Assembly: GCA_021373185.1 (NCBI GenBank)
Contig: JAJFTF010000007.1
Coordinates: 1-64,000, forward strand
DNA length: 64,000 bases
Source: Betaproteobacteria bacterium
GTDB lineage: Bacteria; Pseudomonadota; Gammaproteobacteria; Burkholderiales; Sulfuricellaceae
Direction: 5' to 3'
The position numbers and the translations under genes are program-made. Below the pieces are notes generated by a model. It saw only the letters and a program-made list of their open reading frames with translations. It was not told the origin of the DNA and did no database searches. This document shows, one piece after another, positions 28,042-38,390 of this stretch (its first letter is position 1; every line of letters begins with the position of its first letter).

Positions 28042-28542
28042 TTGAAAAAGATTATTGTTATGGCGCTTGCCGCCACAATGTTGCCAATAGCGGCTGCATC
28101 CTATGCTGCTGATATGAAAGTGGGTTTTGTCAACACTGAGCGTGTTTTCAGAGAGGCTGCTCCGGCAATGAAAGCACAGAAAAAACTGGAGAAAGAGTTT
28201 GCTGCACGCGAGCAGGATCTGCAGAAAATGTCGAAGCAGGCCAAGGAAATACAGACCCATCTGGAGAAGGATGGGATGACCATCAGCGAATCAGAACGGC
28301 GCAACAAGGAGCGCGATCTCGCTAATCTTAACCGTGATTTCCAGCGCTCGCAGCGTGAATTCAGGGAAGATCTTAATCTGAGGCGGAATGAAGAACTGGG
28401 TGCTGTGCATGATCGGGCCAGAAAAACGATCATGGAAATTGCCGAGAAAGAGAAATTCGATCTGGTGCTTGAAGAGGCTGTTTATTTCAGTCCTCGAATC
28501 GATATCACCGACAGGGTGTTGAAAGCTTTGGCCGATAAATAG
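28042..28542 (+). CDS. skp: Periplasmic chaperone Skp/OmpH
   Basis: This 166-residue chaperone carries unfolded outer-membrane proteins to BamA. It has a signal peptide ending near SYA (about residue 22), then the OmpH domain with MKVGFVNTERVFREAAP and a long coiled coil. It starts with TTG at 28042 behind AGGAG at 28031-28035. Confidence 0.93.
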   Translation: MKKIIVMALAATMLPIAAASYAADMKVGFVNTERVFREAAPAMKAQKKLEKEFAAREQDLQKMSKQAKEIQTHLEKDGMTISESERRNKERDLANLNRDFQRSQREFREDLNLRRNEELGAVHDRARKTIMEIAEKEKFDLVLEEAVYFSPRIDITDRVLKALADK

Positions 28543-28592
28543 GGCATTGTTTCCCGATTGCGAATGGCAGATGCGTTCTGCGGATCGATTTG

Positions 28593-29645
28593 ATGAACTC
28601 TGCTAGTAAAGAGGGCTACTCGCTGGGGGAAATCGTCGCAAATTTCGGTGGCGAACTGATTGGCGATGCGGATATTTTAATAAAGCAGGCTGCTCCGCTT
28701 TCTACGGCTACGGCTGAACATATCAGCTTCCTCGCCAACCCAAAATATCGTTGGCAACTAGGCAATTGCAAGGCAGGAGCCGTGATTATGAATATCACGG
28801 AACGTCATGCAACGGACTTGCCCCGTATCCTGAGTGATAACCCCTACGCTTATTTTGCCAAGGTCTCGGCGCTACTCAATCCCACCAGAGCAGAGGCTCC
28901 AGGTGTCCACTCGACGACTGTGATCGAACAAGCCGCAATTATTCCGGGTTCAGCAACAATCGGCGCATTCACCTTTGTCGGCGCGCGAGTAAAAATTGGC
29001 GAAAATGTGGTAATCGGACCCGGTTGCTATCTGGGAGACGATGTTGTGATCGGCGACGACTCGCGGCTTTACCCTCAGGTGGTGGTTTACCATAATTGTT
29101 TGATTGGCAAGCGCGTCATTCTGCATTCAGGCGTAGTGGTGGGAGCAGATGGCTTTGGCTTGGCCCAAGAAAATGGTTGCTGGATCAAGGTGCCACAAAT
29201 CGGTCGGGTGACGATTGGAAATGACGTTGAAGTCGGGGCGAATACTACGGTTGATCGCGGTGCCCTGGATGACACGGTGATTGAAGACGGCGTCAAACTG
29301 GACAACCAGATTCAGATTGCCCATAACGTGCACATTGGCGCGCATACCGCGATGGCCGGTTGTGTCGGTGTTGCCGGCAGCGCAAGGATAGGACGCCATT
29401 GCACTGTGGGTGGCGGTGCGGTGATTTTGGGGCATCTGGAAATTGCAGATCGCGTAAATGTTTCCGCAGGCACGCTGATTACCAAGTCTATCGCAAAACC
29501 GGGTGAGTATACGTCAGTAATGCCATTCTCATCACATTCGGAGTGGCTCAGGAATGCCGCGCATCTTCGCCATTTGGATAAACTGGCCAAAAAACTGGGC
29601 GAAATGGAAAAAAAAATCGCTGAACTTGAAAGGAAAAAGCAATGA
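28593..29645 (+). CDS. lpxD: UDP-3-O-(3-hydroxyacyl)glucosamine N-acyltransferase
   Basis: This 350-residue enzyme adds the second acyl chain in lipid A synthesis. The N-terminal uridine-binding domain ([20 protein letters not shown]) is followed by a left-handed beta-helix of hexapeptide repeats ([20 protein letters not shown]). The catalytic histidine region is [22 protein letters not shown] 28593 is preferred over the adjacent TTG 28590. Confidence 0.97.
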   Translation: MNSASKEGYSLGEIVANFGGELIGDADILIKQAAPLSTATAEHISFLANPKYRWQLGNCKAGAVIMNITERHATDLPRILSDNPYAYFAKVSALLNPTRAEAPGVHSTTVIEQAAIIPGSATIGAFTFVGARVKIGENVVIGPGCYLGDDVVIGDDSRLYPQVVVYHNCLIGKRVILHSGVVVGADGFGLAQENGCWIKVPQIGRVTIGNDVEVGANTTVDRGALDDTVIEDGVKLDNQIQIAHNVHIGAHTAMAGCVGVAGSARIGRHCTVGGGAVILGHLEIADRVNVSAGTLITKSIAKPGEYTSVMPFSSHSEWLRNAAHLRHLDKLAKKLGEMEKKIAELERKKQ

Positions 29646-30085
29646 GCAGCATGGATATTCACGAAATATTGCAGTACCTGCCGCACCGCTATCCGTTTCT
29701 GCTTGTTGACCGCGTTGTTTCGTGCGAGCCGGGCAAAAATATCGTCGCATTGAAAAATGTGACCATCAATGAGCCGTTCTTCGTGGGCCATTTCCCCCAC
29801 CATCCGGTGATGCCGGGGGTATTGATTATCGAAGCATTGGCTCAGGCTGCAGCGATTCTATCGTTCAAGAGTATGGGTACAAAACCTGACGATAAATCAG
29901 TGTATTACTTTGTCGGCATTGATGGCGCGCGTTTCAAAAAACCAGTCTCTGCCGGAGATCAACTGACTCTCGAAGTGGAGATTATCCGGTCGGTCAAAGG
30001 AATCTGGAAGTATGCAGCACGTGCCAAGGTCGATGGTGGCGTGGTGACGGAGGCTGAGTTGATGTGCACGGTGAAAGCATTGTAA
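29642..30085 (+). CDS. fabZ: 3-hydroxyacyl-[ACP] dehydratase FabZ
   Basis: This 147-residue hot-dog-fold enzyme dehydrates 3-hydroxyacyl-ACP in fatty acid synthesis. It competes with LpxA/LpxD for the same substrate. The catalytic His/Glu motif [20 protein letters not shown] is intact. The start overlaps the lpxD stop, and lpxA begins at the next base after its stop. Confidence 0.98.
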   Translation: MSSMDIHEILQYLPHRYPFLLVDRVVSCEPGKNIVALKNVTINEPFFVGHFPHHPVMPGVLIIEALAQAAAILSFKSMGTKPDDKSVYYFVGIDGARFKKPVSAGDQLTLEVEIIRSVKGIWKYAARAKVDGGVVTEAELMCTVKAL

Positions 30086-30856
30086 ATGATTCACCCGACA
30101 GCGATTATTCACGAAGGAGCCATTCTTGCTCCCGATGTCAGCGTGGGGCCTTATTCGATTATTGGCGATCACGTTGAGATCGGCTCAGGAACATGGGTCG
30201 GCCCGCATGTGGTTATCAATGGCCCCACCCGGATCGGACAGGATAACAAGATTTTTCAGTTTTCATCCCTTGGCGAAATGCCGCAGGATAAAAAATACCA
30301 AGGCGAAGAAACCAGGCTGGAGATCGGTGACCGTAACGTGATCCGGGAATTTTGCACGTTTAACCGGGGTACCTCGCAGGATGTGGGGGTGACGCGGGTG
30401 GGCGATGATAACTGGATTATGGCGTACGTTCATCTGGCGCACGATTGCCAGGTTGGTAATCACACGATCTTCGCCAACAACGCTCAGCTAGCCGGCCATG
30501 TGCACGTCGAGGACTATGCCATCCTCGGCGGTTTTACCGTGGTGCATCAATTCTGTCACATTGGCGGGCATAGCATCACCGGCATGGGCACTATCCTGTT
30601 CAAGGACATTCCACCCTATGTCACGGCGGCCGGCCATGAAGCCCAACCTCATGGCATCAACACGGAAGGGTTGAAGCGGCGTGGTTTTTCCAGCGAGGCT
30701 ATTCTGGCAATCAAGCGCGCGTACAAGACACTTTACAAATCGGGGCTGACCCTGGAGCAGGCGAAGCTGGCGCTGATCGAGCAGGCGAAGTCCTGCGTTG
30801 AAATTCAACCTTTGATCGATTTCCTCGCCCATTCGGCGCGCGGCATCATTCGTTAA
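30086..30856 (+). CDS. lpxA: UDP-N-acetylglucosamine acyltransferase
   Basis: This 256-residue enzyme performs the first acylation of lipid A synthesis. Left-handed beta-helix repeats start [18 protein letters not shown], and the catalytic His is in [14 protein letters not shown]. The helical C-terminus carries [20 protein letters not shown]. Start and stop are tightly packed with fabZ and lpxB. Confidence 0.98.
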   Translation: MIHPTAIIHEGAILAPDVSVGPYSIIGDHVEIGSGTWVGPHVVINGPTRIGQDNKIFQFSSLGEMPQDKKYQGEETRLEIGDRNVIREFCTFNRGTSQDVGVTRVGDDNWIMAYVHLAHDCQVGNHTIFANNAQLAGHVHVEDYAILGGFTVVHQFCHIGGHSITGMGTILFKDIPPYVTAAGHEAQPHGINTEGLKRRGFSSEAILAIKRAYKTLYKSGLTLEQAKLALIEQAKSCVEIQPLIDFLAHSARGIIR

Positions 30857-30866
30857 TCGAGGCCGA

Positions 30867-32000
30867 ATGAAAGTCGGAATTGTTGCGGGCGAAGCATCTG
30901 GTGACTTGCTGGGCGCCCACTTGGTTAATGCACTGAAAAATCGTGTTCCAGGCATCGAATTTGTTGGTGTCGGTGGGCCGAAAATGCAGGCCGCAGGGGT
31001 TCATTCCCTATTTCCCATGGAAACGTTGGCGGTTCGGGGTTATGTAGAGGTATTGCGCCATTACCGCGAAATAATTGGAATTCGGCGTAAACTTCACCGT
31101 CATTTTGTAGACAACCCGCCTGATGTTTTTATTGGTGTGGACGCTCCCGACTTCAATCTTGATCTTGAGATGGGTTTGAAAAAGCGAGGGATCCCTACCG
31201 TTCATTATGTCAGTCCGTCGATCTGGGCATGGCGCGGTGAACGGATTCGCAAGATCGCACGGGCGGTGTCCCATGTACTGACATTGTTTCCATTTGAGAA
31301 AAAAATCTATGATGGTGCCGGGATCCCCGTCACCTATGTCGGGCATCCGTCAGCCGATATAGCGCCAGAACACCCGGATCGCAAAGCAGCACGCGAGCAG
31401 TTGAAATTGCCTCCGGGCGCCACGGTGATTGCGATGCTCCCTGGCAGCAGGCAAAGCGAGCTTCACTACATGGCGAAGTTATTTGTGCAAACGGCGCGCA
31501 TGATTGTTGCGGTTAACCCGAATGTACAATTTCTGGTGCCGCTGGTGAGCCGTGAAACTCGCAATATGTTCGAAGCAGAGATATATCGATCTAAATGTGG
31601 TGATTTGCCTCTGACCGTGTTGTTCGGCCATGCCCATACCGCTATGGTTGCCGCAGATGCGGCACTGGTGGCCTCTGGAACGGCAACGTTGGAAGCGGCC
31701 CTGCTGAAATGCCCGATGGTGATTACCTACAAAATGTCACCTTTGACCTGGCGCATGATGCAGCGCAAGACCTATCTTCCTTACGTCGGCCTGCCAAATA
31801 TTCTTGAAGGACGCTTCATCGTTCCGGAATTGCTGCAGGATGATGCTACCCCGGAAAATTTGTCACAAGCAATGCTGAATCTGGTTAGCGATAAGCTGGT
31901 CAGGGAGAAATTAACCCGCACTTTTTCCGGATTGCACCTGCAACTCAAACAAAATACGGCTGAAAGAGCCGTTGACGCGATACTGCCTCTATTGGTTTAG
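30867..32000 (+). CDS. lpxB: Lipid-A-disaccharide synthase
   Basis: This 377-residue GT19 enzyme condenses two acylated glucosamine units into the lipid A disaccharide. Family marks are [38 protein letters not shown] and [18 protein letters not shown]. It follows lpxA by ten bases. Confidence 0.98.
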   Translation: MKVGIVAGEASGDLLGAHLVNALKNRVPGIEFVGVGGPKMQAAGVHSLFPMETLAVRGYVEVLRHYREIIGIRRKLHRHFVDNPPDVFIGVDAPDFNLDLEMGLKKRGIPTVHYVSPSIWAWRGERIRKIARAVSHVLTLFPFEKKIYDGAGIPVTYVGHPSADIAPEHPDRKAAREQLKLPPGATVIAMLPGSRQSELHYMAKLFVQTARMIVAVNPNVQFLVPLVSRETRNMFEAEIYRSKCGDLPLTVLFGHAHTAMVAADAALVASGTATLEAALLKCPMVITYKMSPLTWRMMQRKTYLPYVGLPNILEGRFIVPELLQDDATPENLSQAMLNLVSDKLVREKLTRTFSGLHLQLKQNTAERAVDAILPLLV

Positions 32001-32007
32001 AAAGAAT

Positions 32008-32592
32008 ATGCTTCCAACTTTACTTATTTGCGGTGTTGACGAGGCTGGCCGCGGGCCTTTGGCCGGCGCCGTTTTTGCGGCTGCGGTAATTCTTGATGAA
32101 AGCCGCCCCATTCAAGGGCTTGCCGATTCGAAGAAGCTTAGCGAGAAGCGACGCAAAGAGTTGGCAACTGAAATCAAGGCGTGTTCCCTGGCTTGGGCCA
32201 TTGCTCGTGCAGATGCGGGAGAAATTGACAGCATTAATATCCTCCAGGCAAGCTTGCTTGCCATGCGGCGCGCAGTGGAATGCCTGTCGCCCACGCCATC
32301 GGAAGCGTTGATTGATGGGTTGCATTGCCCGAAACTGCTCATTCCCTGCCGTGCAATTGTCAAGGGCGACAGCAGTGTTGCCGCAATCTCGGCGGCCTCG
32401 ATTCTGGCCAAGACCGCACGAGACACAGAAATGCTTCAGTTACATCAAGAATATCCGCAATACGGCTTCGATCAGCACAAAGGCTATCCGACCGCCATGC
32501 ACCTTGACGCTTTACGGCGTTATGGCGCATGCAAAATTCACCGTAGAAGCTTTGCACCGGTTAAATTGGCGATTGCCAATCAATTAATTTAG
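32008..32592 (+). CDS. rnhB: Ribonuclease HII
   Basis: This 194-residue nuclease cuts RNA in RNA-DNA hybrids and single misincorporated ribonucleotides. Catalytic acidic residues are in [15 protein letters not shown] and ALIDGLHCP. Further family segments are [21 protein letters not shown] and [12 protein letters not shown] place the start at ATG 32008, just after lpxB; a longer frame starts inside lpxB. Confidence 0.97.
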   Translation: MLPTLLICGVDEAGRGPLAGAVFAAAVILDESRPIQGLADSKKLSEKRRKELATEIKACSLAWAIARADAGEIDSINILQASLLAMRRAVECLSPTPSEALIDGLHCPKLLIPCRAIVKGDSSVAAISAASILAKTARDTEMLQLHQEYPQYGFDQHKGYPTAMHLDALRRYGACKIHRRSFAPVKLAIANQLI

Positions 32593-32602
32593 AGGAAGCG
32601 AT

Positions 32603-33058
32603 ATGGCTCTTGCGACTTTGTTGCATGTTCTTGGTGTGGTCGTTTGGGTAGGCGGCATGTTCTTTGCCTACATGGCGCTACGCCCGGTGGCCGCAGCACA
32701 ACTGCAGCCACCACAGCGCTTGCCTTTGTGGGCTGGGGTCTTCAAGCTTTTTTTCCCTTGGGTGTGGATTTCGGTGGCCTTGATTCTGGTCAGCGGTCTT
32801 TACCTCGTCATGTTGCTGGGCGGATTCGGGGTCGTGCCCATGAACATCCATGCGATGTTCGGGATTGGACTGGTGATGATGCTGGTTTTTTGCTTCGTTT
32901 ATTTCGTTCCCTATGGCAAACTAGCACGTGCAGTCGCTGCTCAGGACTGGAAGCAGGGCGGTGAGGCCCTGGGAACAATCCGAAAGATGATCGGTTTCAA
33001 CCTGATGCTGGGTTTGATCAACATTGCCGTCGCCGCAATGAGCCGCATGACGTTTTGA
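32603..33058 (+). CDS. CopD-family four-helix membrane protein
   Basis: This 151-residue inner-membrane protein has four predicted helices (about 3-25, 45-72, 82-105, 130-148). Conserved-looking histidines lie in helix 1 (LLHVLGVVVWVGGMFF) and helix 3 (NIHAMFGIGLVMM). The pattern matches the CopD-like family, whose members are linked to copper or heme handling. Actual function is not determinable here. A ribosome binding site (GAGGAAG) precedes ATG 32603. Confidence 0.75.
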   Translation: MALATLLHVLGVVVWVGGMFFAYMALRPVAAAQLQPPQRLPLWAGVFKLFFPWVWISVALILVSGLYLVMLLGGFGVVPMNIHAMFGIGLVMMLVFCFVYFVPYGKLARAVAAQDWKQGGEALGTIRKMIGFNLMLGLINIAVAAMSRMTF

Positions 33059-33132
33059 TAGGGGTGCTGTGCTTTGGCCAGATTATGTTGTTTTCATGCT
33101 GACTGGCCTTTTGCCTGGGAGTAACGAATAAG

Positions 33133-33996
33133 ATGCTTGTAATTATCGGATACCTGATTGTGGCGGCCTCGGTTTTCGGCGGCTTCGCGATTGCCGGCGG
33201 CCATTTGGCCGCTCTTCTGCAGCCCGTGGAATTGTTGATGATCGGTGGCGCGGCAGTTGGCGCTTTTCTCGTAGGCAACTCCAAAAAAGGGATTGCGGCG
33301 ACACTCAAGGCGTTGCCAACAGTTTTCAAGGGCTCGAAATTTAACAAGGCGCTCTATATGGAATTGTTCGCCTTGCTTTATGAGGTTTTGTCCAAGATAC
33401 GCAAGGAAGGACTGATGGCGATCGAGCGGGATGTCGATGCGCCAAAAGATAGCCCGGTTTTTTCAAAATACCCGATGATAGTCAACGATCACCATGTCAT
33501 GGAATTTATCTCGGATTATTTGCGCATCATGGTGGGCGGCAACCTTAATGCGTTCGAAATCGAAAATCTGATGGATATCGAAATCGAGACCCACCATCAT
33601 GAAGGCGCAGTACCTGCGGGCATTATCGCCAAATTGGGCGATGCCATGCCGGCATTCGGCATTGTCGCGGCGGTGATGGGGGTGGTGCATACCATGGAAT
33701 CGGTCGGTATTCCGCCTGCGGAGCTGGGTATTCTGATTGCACACGCCCTGGTTGGAACTTTTCTGGGGATTCTCTTGGCCTATGGTTTTGTCGGGCCGCT
33801 CGCCACGTTGATAGAACAAAAGCACGACGAGTCGACCAAACTGTTTCAATGTGTCAAGGTAACCATACTTGCCAGTTTGAACGGTTACGCTCCGCAGGTT
33901 GCCGTAGAATTCGGGCGCAAGGTACTGTATTCCACTGATCGGCCTACTTTCGCCGAACTGGAAGAGCATGTCAGACAAAGCAAAGCAAAAAAATGA
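33133..33996 (+). CDS. motA: Flagellar motor stator protein MotA
   Basis: This 287-residue protein forms the cytoplasmic-torque part of the proton-driven stator. It has four membrane helices (the first near 1-22 and a C-terminal pair around LGDAMPAFGIVAAVMGVVHT and LGILIAHALVGTFLGILLAY). A large cytoplasmic loop carries charged residues that contact FliG. The length is the enteric-type class. No sigma-28 box is visible directly upstream. Confidence 0.97.
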   Translation: MLVIIGYLIVAASVFGGFAIAGGHLAALLQPVELLMIGGAAVGAFLVGNSKKGIAATLKALPTVFKGSKFNKALYMELFALLYEVLSKIRKEGLMAIERDVDAPKDSPVFSKYPMIVNDHHVMEFISDYLRIMVGGNLNAFEIENLMDIEIETHHHEGAVPAGIIAKLGDAMPAFGIVAAVMGVVHTMESVGIPPAELGILIAHALVGTFLGILLAYGFVGPLATLIEQKHDESTKLFQCVKVTILASLNGYAPQVAVEFGRKVLYSTDRPTFAELEEHVRQSKAKK

Positions 33997-34106
33997 GCGA
34001 TAAGTTGCTCACCAGAAATGTTCTCAACAATTATTGTTTGGATGCCAATTTTCTGGATGTCACCTTTATGATATTCAATACGACAGTTTCTTAGTAGAAA
34101 CTCATC

Positions 34107-35084
34107 ATGAGCGACGACTCACAACGCCCCATCATTGTAAAGCGCATCAAAAAAAGTGCGCATGGCCACCACGGTGGCGCCTGGAAAATTGCCTACGCTG
34201 ACTTTGTGACGGCGATGATGGCTTTCTTCCTGTTGATGTGGTTGCTGGGATCAACTGCCAAGGGTGATCTTAATGGCATCGCCGAATATTTCAAGACCCC
34301 CATGAAGGTTGCGATGCAAGGTGGCAGTGGCTCCGGCGAAAGCTCCAGCATCATCAAGGGTGGCGGCAACGATCTGTCAAGAAAAGAGGGACAGATTAGA
34401 AAAACCATGGATCCTGCGGTAAAAAAGCCTAATGATTTGCAGGCAGCGAAAACTGAATTTGTGAAGCAGGAGATGCAAAAACTCCAGGGGCTAAAAGAGA
34501 AACTTGAAAAAGCAATTGAAACCAATCCAGCGCTGAAACAGTTCAAAAATCAGATTCTGATCGACATTACCAGCGAAGGCTTGCGCATCCAGATCGTGGA
34601 TGAAAAGAATCGCCCGATGTTCGATTTGGGTAGCGCGCACATGAAAAACTACACTGTCCAGGTACTGCAGGAAATCGGCAAGATGTTGAATGAGGTACCA
34701 AACAAGATCAGCCTGTCCGGCCATACGGATGCGACGCCTTATTCTTCCGGTGAAAAAGGGTACAGCAACTGGGAGTTGTCGGTGGATAGGGCAAATTCGT
34801 CGCGCCGAGAACTGATTGCGGGCGGTATGGATGAAGGCAAGATGTTGAGGGTGGTCGGGCTTTCTTCTGCGGTCATGCTTGATCCTAATGATCCTTATAA
34901 TCCGATTAATCGGCGCATTGCACTCATCGTCCTGAACAAGGAAACCGAGGAAGCAATAAGCGGTGGCGGCAAGCCGCTTGAGGTGAGCAACAAGCAAGAG
35001 GCTACGACTGTAATGGACGGAGCCCCGAAAGTAATTGCTAAAGAGAATCCCGGTGCATCGACAGCCGAAGGCAATAAGCACTGA
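34107..35084 (+). CDS. motB: Flagellar motor stator protein MotB
   Basis: This 325-residue protein has one membrane helix carrying the ion-binding Asp (KIAYADFVTAMMAFFLLMWL). A plug/linker region and an OmpA-like peptidoglycan-binding domain (about 160-275, NKISLSGHTDATPYSSGEKG, WELSVDRANSSRREL) follow. It starts 110 bases after motA, which is looser than usual, with GAAACTCATC before the ATG instead of a strong ribosome binding site. Confidence 0.96.
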   Translation: MSDDSQRPIIVKRIKKSAHGHHGGAWKIAYADFVTAMMAFFLLMWLLGSTAKGDLNGIAEYFKTPMKVAMQGGSGSGESSSIIKGGGNDLSRKEGQIRKTMDPAVKKPNDLQAAKTEFVKQEMQKLQGLKEKLEKAIETNPALKQFKNQILIDITSEGLRIQIVDEKNRPMFDLGSAHMKNYTVQVLQEIGKMLNEVPNKISLSGHTDATPYSSGEKGYSNWELSVDRANSSRRELIAGGMDEGKMLRVVGLSSAVMLDPNDPYNPINRRIALIVLNKETEEAISGGGKPLEVSNKQEATTVMDGAPKVIAKENPGASTAEGNKH

Positions 35085-35115
35085 TCGGGTTTGCTCCTGC
35101 TCGGTTCAGGCTGAA

Positions 35116-35922
35116 ATGCGCGGGCCATTTTTGCCTATTTTTTGGTGGTTCGCTTTGCCTCCTTCCCTGATTGCATTGATCTCTCAATTTTCTGCGGCAG
35201 CATGCATGTTCATCCTGCTGCTGGCATCCGGTTTGACGGTTTCGCCCATTCTGGCGTCATCTCTTCATGGCGTGATCGCGGCCTTCATCGGATTCCGCTG
35301 GGGGCTTGCTCCATGGTGGCTGCCAATCAACCTGCTGTTTATGCCGGCTGTGTTGTTGACACTGTCTTTCGACATCGCGCCTCTGTGGTTTCTCTCCGCA
35401 TTTATATTGTTTCTCCTGGCATATTGGAGCGTATTTCGCAGCCAGGTGCCGCTCTATCATTCCAGCCGCAAAGCATGGGCCGCAGTTGCCGAACTGCTGC
35501 CACGCAAGCCGGGGGTTCGCCTGCTGGATGTGGGCGCAGGCTTGGGTGGGATGCTGGGCTATCTCAGCCGCAAGCGCCCGGATGGAACGTTTTACGGTAT
35601 GGAGATCGCGCCTTTGCCTTTTGTCTTTGCGTGGCTGAGAAGAAAAGTGGTGCGAGGTGGGTATCAGATCAGATGGGGTGATTTCTGGGCGCATAGCTTT
35701 GTTGCCTATGACGTGATTTATGCCTACTTGTCACCGGTTCCAATGGCCAGAATCTGGGTCAAGGCCTGCATGGAAATGGCACCCGGCACACGTTTCATCA
35801 GTAATTCATTTCCCATTCTTGAAGCTGTGCCAGAAAAAATCATCGATCTCGACGATTTTCATCATTCCCGGCTCTACATATACCGGATACCGGCAAGACA
35901 GCCTGCGGGAGAGGCGTCATGA
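35116..35922 (+). CDS. Membrane-anchored class I SAM-dependent methyltransferase
   Basis: This 268-residue protein has an N-terminal block of about four hydrophobic helices (residues 8-105) and a Rossmann methyltransferase domain with the SAM motif VRLLDVGAGLGGMLGYLSRK near residue 135. Acceptor substrate is unknown. It starts 31 bases after motB and its stop overlaps the HDOD gene start (ATGA), so methyltransferase and HDOD protein are coupled. A longer frame from 35035 inside motB is less likely. Confidence 0.75.
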   Translation: MRGPFLPIFWWFALPPSLIALISQFSAAACMFILLLASGLTVSPILASSLHGVIAAFIGFRWGLAPWWLPINLLFMPAVLLTLSFDIAPLWFLSAFILFLLAYWSVFRSQVPLYHSSRKAWAAVAELLPRKPGVRLLDVGAGLGGMLGYLSRKRPDGTFYGMEIAPLPFVFAWLRRKVVRGGYQIRWGDFWAHSFVAYDVIYAYLSPVPMARIWVKACMEMAPGTRFISNSFPILEAVPEKIIDLDDFHHSRLYIYRIPARQPAGEAS

Positions 35923-37394
35923 AAGCGCTGGGCGATTGGTTGTATGAGCTGAAAGACTGGGATACCCCGGTATTGCGGCGCACTATTGTGGAACTCGGCA
36001 AGCTGGCGATCAAAGCGGAACGGGTGACCCCTGGCCAGATTGCCGCTGTGGTGCTGCATGACCCGCTAATGACATTAAAATTGTTACGCTTTGTCAACGG
36101 GGCGTCGCGTAGTCGGCTCAGCCACGAAGTCATGACGGTGGAAACTGCCATAATGATGCTGGGTGTTGGCCCATTTTTTTATCGCCATGCCAATCTCAAG
36201 TCCGTAGAGGAGCATCTTTCATCAAAAAATGGCGCATTGCCCGGATTGATGCGTGTTTTGAGCCGATCTCACCACGCGGCTTGGCAGGCGCGTGACTGGG
36301 CAATTCTCCATGCGGACATGAAGTCCGAAGAATTATATGTCGCGGCGTTGCTTAACGATTTGGGCAACCTCACGCTATGGGCTTTTGCCCCTGACCAGGC
36401 GATGCAAATTCGGAGAGAGTCGCGCCGCAAAAAAATCAGTTTGCCAGAAGCAGAGAAAGCGGTTATGGGCTTCGAATTGAAATCGCTACAATTTGCGCTT
36501 TCGGAAGTCTGGAATTTGCCGGAAATGATGCTATCCGCCATGCATGATGAAGCAGCGCCCCATCCGCGCATGCATGGGGTGGTGTTGGCGTCCACGCTGG
36601 CGTGCCGTGCCGAAACCGGTTGGTACGATGAGCAACTGCCGGCGAGCTACGAGGCCATTGCCGATATGTTGCGTTTGCCGCTCAATGAAGTGGTATCCAT
36701 TATCCATCAAAATGCCGTTATCTCGGCGCGGCATTGGCAATGGTATGGCGTACCGCCGGCCGCCACCTGGTTGCCGATGTTGCCGGGCGAATGGCCTGAA
36801 GAACTTGTCGTGGAAGAGGATGTCGCTGTCGCAGCAGAGGCTGTGCCGCAAAAAATGGAAGGGTCCGAAGTTTGCATGATGCCGCAGCCCGCCAGGTTGC
36901 AACAGATGACGGATGAAATTTCAGCGCATCTGGACGGTTCACTCAATTTGCATGACATGATCTCGTTGGTACTGAAGGGGATGCATGAGGGTATCGCACT
37001 GGATCGCGTGGTGTTCGCCCTGATGACGACAGACCGTGGCGCCGTCAAGGCGAAATACGTGGTGGGTGCGATGCCGGATTCCCCGTTGCGGCAGTTCCAG
37101 TTTGGCATACCATCCACCGGGTTGTTCGGTCGACTGATGGGCAAGGTGCAAAGTGTCTGGTTCAACGAAGACAATCGCAAGGCGCTGGAGCCGCTGATTT
37201 CTCAGGAAATCTGGCAATTGATCGGGGACGGCGATTTTTTCGCCATGTCGTTGTTTATGAATGACAGGCCAGTCGGGCTATTTTATGCGGATCGCAAACA
37301 TGGCAGTTGCGCACTCGACGAGCGTAGTTATCAGGAATTCAAGAAATTGTGTCTGCTTGCGGCAAAGGGATTGGCGCACCTGGCGAAAAAATAG
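35919..37394 (+). CDS. HDOD domain signalling protein
   Basis: This 491-residue protein has an N-terminal HDOD domain (about 15-265; LHDPLMTLKLLRFVNGASRS and VETAIMMLGVGPFF) and a C-terminal GAF-like domain (about 330-490; SLNLHDMISLVLKGMHEGIA, LDRVVFALMTTDRGAV). HDOD domains lack the full catalytic set of HD-GYP phosphodiesterases and are usually regulatory. Position after motAB suggests a motility or c-di-GMP-linked role (inference). Confidence 0.85.
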   Translation: MKALGDWLYELKDWDTPVLRRTIVELGKLAIKAERVTPGQIAAVVLHDPLMTLKLLRFVNGASRSRLSHEVMTVETAIMMLGVGPFFYRHANLKSVEEHLSSKNGALPGLMRVLSRSHHAAWQARDWAILHADMKSEELYVAALLNDLGNLTLWAFAPDQAMQIRRESRRKKISLPEAEKAVMGFELKSLQFALSEVWNLPEMMLSAMHDEAAPHPRMHGVVLASTLACRAETGWYDEQLPASYEAIADMLRLPLNEVVSIIHQNAVISARHWQWYGVPPAATWLPMLPGEWPEELVVEEDVAVAAEAVPQKMEGSEVCMMPQPARLQQMTDEISAHLDGSLNLHDMISLVLKGMHEGIALDRVVFALMTTDRGAVKAKYVVGAMPDSPLRQFQFGIPSTGLFGRLMGKVQSVWFNEDNRKALEPLISQEIWQLIGDGDFFAMSLFMNDRPVGLFYADRKHGSCALDERSYQEFKKLCLLAAKGLAHLAKK

Positions 37395-37398
37395 CGGT

Positions 37399-38349
37399 TT
37401 ATACGCAGGCGGCGGTAATCAACCGGCCCAATTCCTCACATTCATGTTCAGGTTGAACGAGCGGCTTACGACGGGCGCATTGCATTTTCAGCCGCTCATG
37501 GAATTTCGAATCCGTTTCCGCGCGGTATAGCACTTTAGCCAAGGCGTACTCGTCTCCATAGGGATAGTAGCCTTCGTAACCGCTGCCCAACATGCCGATG
37601 TTACCGGACACCTTTGAGGCGATGACCGGCACGTCAGCCGCAAGCGCCTCTGAAATCACATTCGCGCCGCCTTCCATGTTCGAACTGATGACCATTAGCC
37701 GGCTACGCGACAGTTTTTTTCGTACGCGCCAGTGGGGAAGTTCGCCCAACCAGTGGTAACGCGGGATCTGTGCCATCAGAGTCTGCGCCTGTTGTGCCAT
37801 GCCATCGTCCAGAGCGCGCCCCATATGGCTGACATGGATTCTGGAATTTTCCGGCAACAAGGCGGAGGCGAGGGCGCAGCGGAACGGGTCTTTCTCTTCT
37901 CGCAGGTTGCCGATGACGCAGACATCGAAGCGATTTTCTGAGGGTGGCATGCGCTTGAGTGCGCACGCAGATTGATGGACGACCTGAGTTTTCGCCTGCA
38001 ATTCAGGAGAAAGTTCGGCAAGCCCCATTTCCTGTAACACCACCAAGCGTGAAGCAAGCACCAAGGATTCCTGGGCGTTGCCGTCATTCTGGATATCGCG
38101 GTACAGATCGGTGCCGGTCAGCACTACGATCAACGGCAGATCGGGGTGAAGTCCGGAATAATGTTTGATGGATGCATGGCTGCGTCGTGCATGGAGAGCC
38201 AGCATCAGGTCAGCTTGCTTGCCGTCCCACTTGACCTGCACCCTGACGCGATGCCCCATCTGGCGCAGGAAGCCGGCCCAGCGCTGTGCCGTATTGCGGT
38301 TTCCGTTCCTGACGCCAGCGGCGGCGGGTGTTACGATGACGATCTTCAT
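37399..38349 (-). CDS. senB: TIGR04348-type glycosyltransferase, SenB-like (selenosugar synthase family)
   Basis: This 316-residue GT-B-fold protein has the marks IVTPAAAGVRNGNRNTAQRW at the start, LALHARRSHASI (about 51-62), LIVVLTGTDLYRDIQND (about 74-90) and SNMEGGANVISEALAADVPV (about 223-242). These fit the TIGR04348 family, whose studied members (SenB) join selenophosphate to UDP-sugar in selenoneine synthesis. No senA- or senC-like gene lies in this window, so selenosugar function is uncertain. It is convergent with the HDOD gene (four-base gap) and divergent from the SpoU gene. Confidence 0.7.
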   Translation of the reverse strand: MKIVIVTPAAAGVRNGNRNTAQRWAGFLRQMGHRVRVQVKWDGKQADLMLALHARRSHASIKHYSGLHPDLPLIVVLTGTDLYRDIQNDGNAQESLVLASRLVVLQEMGLAELSPELQAKTQVVHQSACALKRMPPSENRFDVCVIGNLREEKDPFRCALASALLPENSRIHVSHMGRALDDGMAQQAQTLMAQIPRYHWLGELPHWRVRKKLSRSRLMVISSNMEGGANVISEALAADVPVIASKVSGNIGMLGSGYEGYYPYGDEYALAKVLYRAETDSKFHERLKMQCARRKPLVQPEHECEELGRLITAACV

Positions 38350-38390
38350 AGATTGCTGGCTAGTGCAGTATAGGCTCCAAATATACCACC

